Source of the DNA: Flavipsychrobacter stenotrophus | GTDB taxonomy: Bacteria; Bacteroidota; Bacteroidia; Chitinophagales; Chitinophagaceae | Length of the DNA stretch: 64,000 nt | Assembly: GCF_002954265.1 (NCBI RefSeq) | Contig: NZ_PPSL01000002.1 | Coordinates: forward strand, 806,001-870,000 | Reading direction: 5' to 3' | Shown: positions 45,574-53,385 of the stretch, in pieces | Position numbering within the stretch: position 1 is the first letter of the stretch | Layout of the letters: each line of letters starts with the position of its first letter | Translations under genes and position numbers: made by a program | The notes under the pieces: generated by a model | Databases searched by the model: none | What the model saw: only the letters and a program-made list of their open reading frames with translations | What the model was told of the DNA's origin: nothing

Positions 45574-46851
45574 ATGCGCAAATTTTTACTTTTTTCTACT
45601 CTTTCAGTACTGGCTTTTGGCCATGCCTCCGCACAATCTACTGACCTCTCTAAGAAGATCTCTCCACAGCAAACTCCTGCCCAACAGCTGATAGCCAGTA
45701 CGGGTGAGGATTCCCTTAACTCATATGGCGCAGGCCACTCGCGTACTGTCATTTCAGGTTATGGAGAGGTTCATTACCAGAGAGATTTTAATGCAAAGAC
45801 CGCTGAAGCGTCATTGAAAAGGGCAGTACTATTTGTCGGTCACCAGTTTACAGGTAAGATAGCGTTCTTCTCTGAGCTGGAAGTAGAAGATGCAAAAGTA
45901 GAAGGCGGCGGTGTGGCCGGAGAAGTATCTATGGAGCAGGCATACCTTAAATTCAGCCTTAACCCGCGTCAATATATTACCGCAGGTCTTATACTGCCAA
46001 GAATAGGTATAGTAAACGAGAATCACCTGCCTATCAACTTTAATGGTGTGGAACGACCATTGGTAGAGCAATTAGTTATTCCTTCTACATGGAGGGAGAT
46101 TGGTGTTGGCTTCTATGGCCAGTCAACAGCGTTGCCGTTTACCTATTGCGCACAAATACTTAATGGGCTGAACAATGCCAACTTTGAACATGGAACCGGC
46201 TTTAAAGGTGCAATGGCGGAAGGGCAGCAGGCAGGTGCTAACAGCCTTGCATTTACAGCAGCAGTGCAGTATTTCGCAGGCAACTGGAAGTTCCAGCTGT
46301 CGGGTTATGTAGGTGGTACAACCACACTACGGCCTGGAGCAGCTGATAGCCTTGAGCTACAATCGGGCTTCTTTGGTGCGCCAATGTACCTTGGCGAGGC
46401 CGATGTACAGTACAATAATAAGGGTATCACTTTCAAGGCACTGGGCACTATGGTATCATTGCCTGAAGCTGCAAGCATTAACCGTGCTTATGACCACAAC
46501 CTGGCATCGAGCATGTACGGTGCTTATGCAGAGCTGGGCTACAACCTGCTGCAGACTGCAAAAAGCACTAAATGGCAGAGCAAACAACTGAACGTTTTTG
46601 CCCGTTATGAGACCATAGATCTGAACGCATCTTTGCCGCGGTATGCTATTACTGATGGTACGCTAAAGCAATCGCACCTTATTGCCGGTCTGGGCTTCTT
46701 CCCTATACCGCATGTGGTTGTAAAGGCCGATGTGCGCCTGCTGAATACCGGTGATCAGAACCCTGCTTTGGTACTCAACCCCAACCCTAACGCAATTGCC
46801 TACAAAACCAACAATACCTTCCTAAACCTTTGTTTGGGCTATTCATTCTAA
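45574..46851 (+). CDS. Outer-membrane porin-like protein, first gene of iron/redox operon
   Basis: 425 residues from ATG 45574 (MRKFLLFSTLSVLAFGHASA signal). VISGYGEVHYQRDF, FFSELEVEDAKVEG, QYITAGLILPRIGIVNENH and the final LNLCLGYSF show a porin-type barrel with terminal Phe. Its stop is followed after one base by the Rieske gene, so the four genes 45574-49761 are surely co-transcribed. A TTACTTTG box at 45548-45555 approximates a -7 element close to the start. Confidence 0.8.
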   Translation: MRKFLLFSTLSVLAFGHASAQSTDLSKKISPQQTPAQQLIASTGEDSLNSYGAGHSRTVISGYGEVHYQRDFNAKTAEASLKRAVLFVGHQFTGKIAFFSELEVEDAKVEGGGVAGEVSMEQAYLKFSLNPRQYITAGLILPRIGIVNENHLPINFNGVERPLVEQLVIPSTWREIGVGFYGQSTALPFTYCAQILNGLNNANFEHGTGFKGAMAEGQQAGANSLAFTAAVQYFAGNWKFQLSGYVGGTTTLRPGAADSLELQSGFFGAPMYLGEADVQYNNKGITFKALGTMVSLPEAASINRAYDHNLASSMYGAYAELGYNLLQTAKSTKWQSKQLNVFARYETIDLNASLPRYAITDGTLKQSHLIAGLGFFPIPHVVVKADVRLLNTGDQNPALVLNPNPNAIAYKTNNTFLNLCLGYSF

Positions 46852-46852
46852 T

Positions 46853-47293
46853 ATGGACAGAAAAGAGTTTATAAAGAAAACGTGTACAGGAGCTTGCGTG
46901 GCACTCGGATCTGGCTTTATTATGAGTTCTATTCTGGCGGCTTGTAAAACACCGCTGGGAGTTATAAAAACAGGTGCAACAGATAACAACGTCATTATTC
47001 CACTGGCTGAGTTTGCGCAGACAGACTATAAGCTGGTGCGTGTGAACAACTACAACTATGACCTTGCCGTGCAAAAGAATCCTGATGGCACCTTTAAGGT
47101 ACTGGTGCTGAAATGTACCCACGCCAGCCAGCCACTTACAAAAACGGGAAACTCTTATTACTGTACCCTGCACGGCAGCCAATTCAGCAAGGCCGGTGTA
47201 GTAATGAAAGGCCCCGCTGAAAAAAATATGATAGAATTACCAACGCATATCTCTAATAACAATCTCACCATAAAACTGAATACCAATATATGA
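46853..47293 (+). CDS. Rieske [2Fe-2S] lipoprotein
   Basis: 146 residues. The N-terminal KKTCTGACVALGSGF leads to a lipobox LAAC (Cys31). The Rieske cluster motifs are C-T-H (LKCTHASQPL) and C-T-L-H-G (YCTLHGSQF). Attached to a membrane on the periplasmic or outer face, it would pass single electrons, perhaps between the di-haem protein and a membrane donor. Its stop overlaps the start of the imelysin gene by four bases. Confidence 0.85.
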   Translation: MDRKEFIKKTCTGACVALGSGFIMSSILAACKTPLGVIKTGATDNNVIIPLAEFAQTDYKLVRVNNYNYDLAVQKNPDGTFKVLVLKCTHASQPLTKTGNSYYCTLHGSQFSKAGVVMKGPAEKNMIELPTHISNNNLTIKLNTNI

Positions 47294-48351
47294 AACGTTC
47301 ATTCTTAATTATTGCGGCAGCATCTGTAAGCTTATTTGCCTGCAAAAAATCTGAAAACAACAGTACAAGCACCGTTACCAGCAAAGAAGTGATTACCGAC
47401 TTCGTAAACAAGACCGCATTACCACAGTATGCTACGCTACAGGCTAAAGCAACTGTATTAAATACTGCCATTGCCACCCTCAACACATCACCAACGGAAG
47501 CTAACCTTGATGCGGCCCGCACCGCATGGCGCGATGTACGTAGCGCATGGGAACAGTGTGAAGGCTTTTTGATGGGGCCGGTATCTGATGAGAACTATGA
47601 TCCTAATATGGATACATGGCCTGTAGATCACCTGCAGCTGGACTCTTTCACTGCCAACAGCACATCATTCACGCCAACGACTATACAGAACCTCAATCAG
47701 GCACTACGCGGTTTTCACCCACTGGAGTTTATTCTGTGGGGTCAGGGTGGCAGTGCTACAGCAGCCACACTTACCGCTAAACATAAAGAGTATATGGTAG
47801 GCCTGGCGCAAGATGTGGTGAATAATATAACTGCATTAAATAACAGCTGGGCAACTTCAGGCGGTAACTTCCAGTCGCTGATGCTTACTGCCGGTGAAGG
47901 ATCTACCCGCTACACATCACGTAAAGAAGCCATGCTGGCCATACTTGCAGGCATGAGCGATATTTGTGGTGAAGTAGGCGGTGGCAAAATTTTTGACCCC
48001 TTCACAGAAGTAGACTCTACCAAAACAGAATCTCCATTTTCTCACAACTCAATCACAGACTTCACCAACAACATGCGTGGTGCACAGAATGTTTACCTGT
48101 GTAACTACAATGGTGCATCTGGTGCCAGCATGAGCAAATTCATCGCGGCAAGAAACCTGTCTCTTGATAATAAGATCAAAGAACAATTCTCAGCAGCCAT
48201 AACTGCGCTGGGCAATGTTACGGTGCCTTTTGAAACAGCTATACATACACAGCGTACACAGTTACAGAACGCAATGAATGCTATGAATACACTACAGGCT
48301 ACCCTTGATGGCGATGCAAAGACCTATGTGCAGACTTATGTAACTGACTAG
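47290..48351 (+). CDS. Imelysin-family (M75) lipoprotein
   Basis: 353 residues. Lipobox LFAC (Cys17). The imelysin GxHxxE motif is GFHPLEF (about residue 140), with WRDVRSAWEQCEGFLMGPV and MWP-like MDTWPVD before it, and TSRKEAMLAILAGMSDI in the second bundle. Imelysins such as EfeO and IrpA are helical proteins linked to iron acquisition. Translational coupling to the Rieske gene is likely. Confidence 0.9.
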   Translation: MKRSFLIIAAASVSLFACKKSENNSTSTVTSKEVITDFVNKTALPQYATLQAKATVLNTAIATLNTSPTEANLDAARTAWRDVRSAWEQCEGFLMGPVSDENYDPNMDTWPVDHLQLDSFTANSTSFTPTTIQNLNQALRGFHPLEFILWGQGGSATAATLTAKHKEYMVGLAQDVVNNITALNNSWATSGGNFQSLMLTAGEGSTRYTSRKEAMLAILAGMSDICGEVGGGKIFDPFTEVDSTKTESPFSHNSITDFTNNMRGAQNVYLCNYNGASGASMSKFIAARNLSLDNKIKEQFSAAITALGNVTVPFETAIHTQRTQLQNAMNAMNTLQATLDGDAKTYVQTYVTD

Positions 48352-48372
48352 TGATAAAACAACGATATTGAA

Positions 48373-49761
48373 ATGAAGAAATTATTTGTGATAGCGGGTT
48401 GTGCATTGCTGGTGATAGGTGCTACTATGTGCCGCAAGCCGAATGCTTCTGTGCTCGATGATGACAGCAAATTTGACCCGCGCCTTTCGGGTGGAATGGC
48501 TACTTTTCTTGATGAAGGATCGAGTGCGGCTACCGGTGTAATACCTGCGCTTAGTGAGCATGATGTGCGTATACATGAACTGGGCGACAAGTTTTTTGAA
48601 CAACCATTTGTAGCCGCTCCGGCACCACGTTTTGGCGGATTGGGCCCTATATACAACAACTCTTCCTGCGCCAATTGTCACCATAATGATGGCTTCGGCT
48701 TGCCAACCTTTGGCGGCGTTGGCTCGTCATTGCTTATGCGCATAAGTATACCTGGTGAAGATGAACATGGCGGGCCTGTATCGGCACCCGGTTTTGGCGG
48801 ACAGCTGCAGAATGTGGGCCTGTATGGTGTACAACCGGAAGTACATGTAGATCTCACTTATACAGAACAAGCTTATTCATTTCCTGATGGTGATGAGGCT
48901 TTTCTGCGCCACCCCACCTACGCACTTACTAACCCTTACATACCCCTGCCTGCCAACTATATGACCTCACCACGTCTTGGTCCGCCGGTATTTGGACTGG
49001 GGTTATTAGAGAATATTCCTGAGTCAACCATCAAGTCTTTTGCTGACCCTACCGATGCCAATGGCGACGGTATAAAAGGACGTACCAACTATGTGTACAA
49101 CCCATACACCAAGCAAAAAGAATTAGGCAGATTTGGCAAGAAAGCCAATACCTCAGATCTGTTGGTGCAGGTAGCCACTGCGTTTCAGCAGGACATGGGG
49201 TTGACCAGCTATGTGCAACCATTGAAGAGTGTACATGGGCAGTCTCAGTTCAGCTTCGTGCCAGATGGAGAAAAAATAGACCTGGCAGACTCCGTGCTGA
49301 ATGCTGTAACGTTCTACATCCGTACGTTGTCTGTGCCTGCCCGCAGGAATACCAACAACGAAACGGTAAAGCGCGGGGAAATCATCTTCAAGCAACTGAA
49401 TTGTAGCGGGTGTCATATACCTACTATGTACACCGGCATCAACGTAAACCTGCCTGCGCTCAGCAGCCAGCGTATACACCCGTATACCGATATGCTGATA
49501 CATGATATGGGCGTGGGTCTTGCTGATAACCGCCCCGACTACCAGGCATCCGGTACCGACTGGCGCACACCACCATTATGGGGTTTAGGTATGTTTGAAA
49601 AGAACAACGGAACGCCTTACTACCTGCACGATGGCCGTGCGCGCACCATTACCGAAGCTATACTCTGGCATGGCGGAGAATCGCAGCAGAGCCGTGATAA
49701 GTTTACGCAATTGTCTAAAACAGATAGAAAAGCATTACTGGCCTTTTTACAGTCCCTCTAA
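48373..49761 (+). CDS. Di-haem oxidoreductase (DUF1111/DHOR family)
   Basis: 462 residues. Two c-type haem sites: CANCHH (about residue 99) and CSGCH (about 345). Conserved DHOR elements RFGGLGPIYNN, DANGDGIKGRTNYVY and RTPPLWGLG, and the end HGGESQQSRDKF, are present. N-terminal signal with AGCALLVIGATMC, perhaps lipidated. Related to di-haem peroxidases, it may oxidise or reduce iron handled by imelysin. Last gene of the operon. Confidence 0.92.
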   Translation: MKKLFVIAGCALLVIGATMCRKPNASVLDDDSKFDPRLSGGMATFLDEGSSAATGVIPALSEHDVRIHELGDKFFEQPFVAAPAPRFGGLGPIYNNSSCANCHHNDGFGLPTFGGVGSSLLMRISIPGEDEHGGPVSAPGFGGQLQNVGLYGVQPEVHVDLTYTEQAYSFPDGDEAFLRHPTYALTNPYIPLPANYMTSPRLGPPVFGLGLLENIPESTIKSFADPTDANGDGIKGRTNYVYNPYTKQKELGRFGKKANTSDLLVQVATAFQQDMGLTSYVQPLKSVHGQSQFSFVPDGEKIDLADSVLNAVTFYIRTLSVPARRNTNNETVKRGEIIFKQLNCSGCHIPTMYTGINVNLPALSSQRIHPYTDMLIHDMGVGLADNRPDYQASGTDWRTPPLWGLGMFEKNNGTPYYLHDGRARTITEAILWHGGESQQSRDKFTQLSKTDRKALLAFLQSL

Positions 49762-49809
49762 TAATATCATCTTCATAGCCATGCTATGTAGTAGTTGAAA
49801 ACACAAGAA

Positions 49810-49836
49810 GAAAGGCAACCATATCGGTTGCCTTTC
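49810..49836. terminator. Terminator between the iron/redox operon and clpP
   Basis: GAAAGGCAACC, 5-base loop, GGTTGCCTTTC, then TTTATTTC; serves both convergent units. Confidence 0.9.
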
Positions 49837-49858
49837 TTTATTTCAGATACTTCTTACC

Positions 49859-50575
49859 TTATGCCTTTGGTGCGCCGTTTGCTTCTGCTTTACGTGGATT
49901 GCGCTCCAGTACTTCGTCTACCATTCCGTATTCTTTGGCCTCCTGTGCGGTCATCCAGTAATCGCGATCGCTATCCTGCTCTACCTTTTCGAAAGGCTGG
50001 CCACTGTGGAAAGAGATGATCTCATAGAGTTCTTTCTTCAGCTTGCCTATTTCGCGTGCTGTGATCTCTATGTCGCTTGCCTGTCCTTCTGCACCACCCA
50101 TTGGCTGGTGAATCATTACGCGGCTGTGTTTAAGCGCAGTACGCTTGCCCTTGCTGCCTGCACACATCAATACCGCACCCATAGAGGCCGCGATACCAGT
50201 ACAAATAGTAGATACATCGGGATTGATGATCTGCATGGTATCATAGATACCGAGGCCTGCGTATACGCTACCACCCGGACTGTTCAGATACATCTGTATA
50301 TCGCGGGTACGGTCTGTACTTTCCAGGAACAACAACTGTGCAGTAACTATATTAGCTACATAGTCATTGATACCTTCGCCCAGGAAGATGATACGATCCA
50401 TCATCAAACGGGAGAATACGTCCATAGATGCTACGTTCATGGGACGCTCTTCGATGATGTATGGAGTAAGATTGGTAGGCAATTTTGTGTTGATCGCAGA
50501 TGTATAGCTATCTACTGCTAAGCTGCTGATGCCATGATGTTTGATGGCATACTTACGAAATTCGTTCTGATTCAT
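49859..50575 (-). CDS. clpP: ATP-dependent Clp protease proteolytic subunit
   Basis: 238 residues from ATG 50575. The catalytic triad is Ser in GIAASMGAVL, His in SRVMIHQPMGG and Asp in QDSDRDYWM. FLGEGINDYVAN and YLNSPGGSVYAGLGIYD are conserved. The N-terminus is about 40 residues longer than the mature protein, as usual for a propeptide or regulatory extension. It degrades proteins, including tmRNA-tagged ones, with ClpX. No clpX within the window. Confidence 0.94.
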   Translation of the reverse strand: MNQNEFRKYAIKHHGISSLAVDSYTSAINTKLPTNLTPYIIEERPMNVASMDVFSRLMMDRIIFLGEGINDYVANIVTAQLLFLESTDRTRDIQMYLNSPGGSVYAGLGIYDTMQIINPDVSTICTGIAASMGAVLMCAGSKGKRTALKHSRVMIHQPMGGAEGQASDIEITAREIGKLKKELYEIISFHSGQPFEKVEQDSDRDYWMTAQEAKEYGMVDEVLERNPRKAEANGAPKA

Positions 50576-50894
50576 AAGAATACTTTGTTTTGTGTAGTTG
50601 TTGCAATTTTTAATCCATGATAAATATAGCGCCATTACGGCAGAAAATAACCTGACGATTCCTGCAAATAGTCAATTTGGCAATAGAGAATAGTAATATG
50701 GCGTTTGTATTTCCATTTTATTACTCAATGCTAGTGTTCTGTAAGCGTACAAAACGAATACGTCCTTGCGTGAGATTGATTCGCGAAGGGCTCGCAATGA
50801 CCCGCTAATTTGGACTCAAAGAGAACCAGCGTAATGAGTTATGGGAAGCCCTCACATGTATGTACAATAAACCGCCCCCATATCACCCTGCATT
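50576..50894. repeat. Intergenic region with REP-like element
   Basis: 50773-50801 (AGATTGATTCGCGAAGGGC then TCGCAATGAC) is the reverse-complement form of the element TTGCGAGGAACGAAGCAATCT found at 62354-62377, showing that the same dispersed repeat occurs twice. The rest of the 319 bases is AT-rich with no gene. Confidence 0.55.
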
Positions 50895-52124
50895 TTAAAA
50901 CACCTCACCCAGGTTCACGAAGAGGCCTTGTGAGCCGCCGAGGCCGAAGCCGTAGTCAATGGCTATGTTGGTGCGGGAGTTTTTATTGAGTTTTACTCTT
51001 AGTCCGCCGCCCCAGCCGGGTGCTATGGTCTCGAATTTATTAGAGCCCAGTTCGGTGAATGACTGTGCATTGGCAAATACCACGCCGCCTATCAAGCCAT
51101 TTCGAGTAACTGTGAACCTGTATTCGCCCTCTATATAGGCCATATTATTTCCGCGATAGCGGCCCTGTATGTAGCCCCTTCCGGTGTTACTGTAAGGGTC
51201 ATTACCTGTGTTGGGCAGCATAAGGTATGGAGGCTTACCGGTAACTGTGAACCATTCATAAGTCCATAGGGCGAGGATATTATCGGAGTTGGCGGGGAAG
51301 CGGATGTACTTTCTGCCTTCTATGACCAGCGAACGCCAGGTCTTTTCATTGCCCAGCACTGCCAGGTTGGGCCGGTAGATGATATTGGCAAAAGCGCCGC
51401 CATCGGGGTTGATGGAGTTTTTGCGACTGTCGTACAGGAAATTGAAGGTGATACCTGATGCGATCTCGGTGCTGTTCAGTCCGTATTTCTGAAAATCGGT
51501 GGCCACGCCTGCGGGTGCGGTCAATTCTTTTATACCCCAGAAGTAGTCTATACCATAGCCCAGGCCCAGGTATATATTATTCTTCACCTTGCGCATGATG
51601 GTCTCGTGTATCCTTATTGCGGAATAATCTATCAGGTAGCCATCATTGATATTGGTATACCCGCCTATGCCATAGGTAAACGATGGGAACTTGATGTAGC
51701 GCCAATCTCCCGAGATATTGTACTTATTGTCTTTGGTCCAGATGTTGGTGACAATGGGGGCTATTATCTGGTTGCGGACAGTATAGGTGAAACTCAGATT
51801 GATGGTAGAGGTGTTGGCACTGTCATTGGTATGAAATGCCGCATTACCATTGAGTAGCCCCGCAAAACCTGTTTGCAGCGTATAACCTGCTGCTGGCACG
51901 GCTGAAATGATCACCTTTTTGGGTGGTTTGGCTGTGGTATCTACAGGGTGATGCCTGTGGATGTAACGGGAAATGATATCCAAAAGATCGTCCTGGCGGG
52001 TATAGCCATCATGATGTTCTGCCTGTGAAAAGGCAGTGTAGTTACAACAGATGAGTATAAATAAAATGGTTAGCCTTGTTATCTTCAATGAATTGGTTTT
52101 AACCCGTATCTCTTTAATCAGCAA
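50895..52124 (-). CDS. Omp85/BamA-type surface antigen beta-barrel
   Basis: 409 residues to the outer in-frame TTG 52124; a TTG at 52088 (KITRLTILFILICCNYTAFSQ signal just after it) is also plausible. No POTRA repeats are visible: a 60-residue linker leads to a barrel with IYLGLGYGIDYFWG, GITFNFLYDSRKNSINP, NTGRGYIQGRYRGNN (the conserved L6 RGF/RGY-like loop) and a final VNLGEVF. The shorter Omp85 group without POTRA acts as an exporter or assembly factor; the role here is unknown. Confidence 0.8.
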   Translation of the reverse strand: MLIKEIRVKTNSLKITRLTILFILICCNYTAFSQAEHHDGYTRQDDLLDIISRYIHRHHPVDTTAKPPKKVIISAVPAAGYTLQTGFAGLLNGNAAFHTNDSANTSTINLSFTYTVRNQIIAPIVTNIWTKDNKYNISGDWRYIKFPSFTYGIGGYTNINDGYLIDYSAIRIHETIMRKVKNNIYLGLGYGIDYFWGIKELTAPAGVATDFQKYGLNSTEIASGITFNFLYDSRKNSINPDGGAFANIIYRPNLAVLGNEKTWRSLVIEGRKYIRFPANSDNILALWTYEWFTVTGKPPYLMLPNTGNDPYSNTGRGYIQGRYRGNNMAYIEGEYRFTVTRNGLIGGVVFANAQSFTELGSNKFETIAPGWGGGLRVKLNKNSRTNIAIDYGFGLGGSQGLFVNLGEVF

Positions 52125-52210
52125 TTATCAGACCATAATAGTTTGCAAAGGTTAAAATGTAAAAGTTAACAGCAGATTAAAAAAGGGTGCGCTTAGGTTT
52201 GACGCCTAAG

Positions 52211-52298
52211 TTGTTTCGCCCCCTTCGGGGCTGTGTTTATTATATTTTTTTACCGAGGGCTTCACCCCCGGCTATTGTGTTTCGCCCCTTCGGGGCTA
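52211..52298. repeat. Three-hairpin intergenic repeat, copy 2
   Basis: TTGTTTCGCCCCCTTCGGGG (52211-52230), ACCGAGGGCTTCACCCCCGG (52252-52271) and TTTCGCCCCTTCGGGGCT (52280-52297), the same order as at 14536-14620. It occupies most of the 349-base gap 52125-52473; the remainder shows no gene. Confidence 0.8.
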
Positions 52299-52473
52299 TC
52301 AATGGCAATAACCAGGTGACATCGGCTTTCAACGCCTGTCTACAATTGTAAAGTCAATGATATAAAAACGGGCGTACTTTGACCTGTAATTGCTCTGAAA
52401 AGCGATCTTTAGATGTTCTTATACCCAAACCTGTGTTACATTTACCAGACAATCATCTTCAAACCAATAACCT

Positions 52474-53160
52474 ATGAATCAATTTGTAAAGCCGGCTGTT
52501 ATCGGGGCATCAATAGTGGTGACGCTGGTGCTGGGTATATTTGTGATACTGCGCCTGTCGGGGGTATTGCTGTACTTTAAGATGGTAAGCGGATCGAGTG
52601 AACCTAACCTAAAAATGGGCGAGCGCGTCTTTGCATCGGGCCTTAAAGCACCCAAAGTAAATGACTTCATCTGCTTTGCGGCCTATGATTCTATTAACAA
52701 CAGAGCAGATATATTGATGCACAGGCTATGCGCTAAAGGTGGCGACAAGGTGGAAATTAAGGATGGCGTGCTTATAGTTAACGGCCTGGCGGAAACTGGC
52801 ATAAAACTAACCAATGAGTACCTGGTACCCAGGGCATACCTACCTAAAATACCCAACACGAGTGAAGTAAACAACATAATGGATATGGGTGAAGACAGTG
52901 TACATGTTTTTGCTACGATCGATTTTATGAAAGAGAATGGTATTGTTGGTAAACTGGTGGTGCACCCTGTAGCTTTTGTTGATGAGATGGTTGCGCTACG
53001 CTGGCAGCACAACTGGAACCTGGATCAGTTTGGCCCTGTCGTAGTCCCCGCCAACTGTTATTTTGTATTGGGTGATAACCGCCACAATGCTTTCGATTCC
53101 CGCTACCGCGGGTTTGTTGATGGTAAGGATTTCAGAGCTACTGTGGTATGGCATAATTAG
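52474..53160 (+). CDS. Signal peptidase I-type protein with His in place of the catalytic Lys
   Basis: 228 residues with one N-terminal span (IVVTLVLGIFVILRL). The serine box reads VSGSSEPNLKMG (Ser41 aligned with Ser90 of E. coli LepB), and box E is conserved (FVLGDNRHNAFDSRYRG). In box D, where bacterial enzymes have K-R, this protein has ILMHRLCAKGGD: His83 occupies the Lys145 position. A Ser-His dyad occurs in the ER/SipW-like group, but the rest is of the bacterial type. It may be a divergent paralogue with altered specificity, or inactive. Confidence 0.85.
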   Translation: MNQFVKPAVIGASIVVTLVLGIFVILRLSGVLLYFKMVSGSSEPNLKMGERVFASGLKAPKVNDFICFAAYDSINNRADILMHRLCAKGGDKVEIKDGVLIVNGLAETGIKLTNEYLVPRAYLPKIPNTSEVNNIMDMGEDSVHVFATIDFMKENGIVGKLVVHPVAFVDEMVALRWQHNWNLDQFGPVVVPANCYFVLGDNRHNAFDSRYRGFVDGKDFRATVVWHN

Positions 53161-53247
53161 AGGGGAGGCTTAGCTACGTCTGGGTTTGATTTTGATTTTG
53201 GTGACAGCGTAATCTGCATCACAGATTAGGAAGACTACCCCTAAATG

Positions 53248-53288
53248 GGAATAGCCCGCAAAAAGTCTTGCGGGGCTATTCCTTTTTT
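53248..53288 (+). terminator. Terminator of the signal peptidase gene
   Basis: GGAATAGCCC-GCAA / TTGCGGGGCTATTCC stem with one bulged base, then CCTTTTTTG. Confidence 0.8.
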
Positions 53289-53385
53289 GTAACCAATAAA
53301 ACAAATTACTGTATAGAGATTAAATCTGGTCTACAGCCTTTTAGCGCAAACCACTTTTTACTTTTAAGTTTTTACTTTTCACTTT

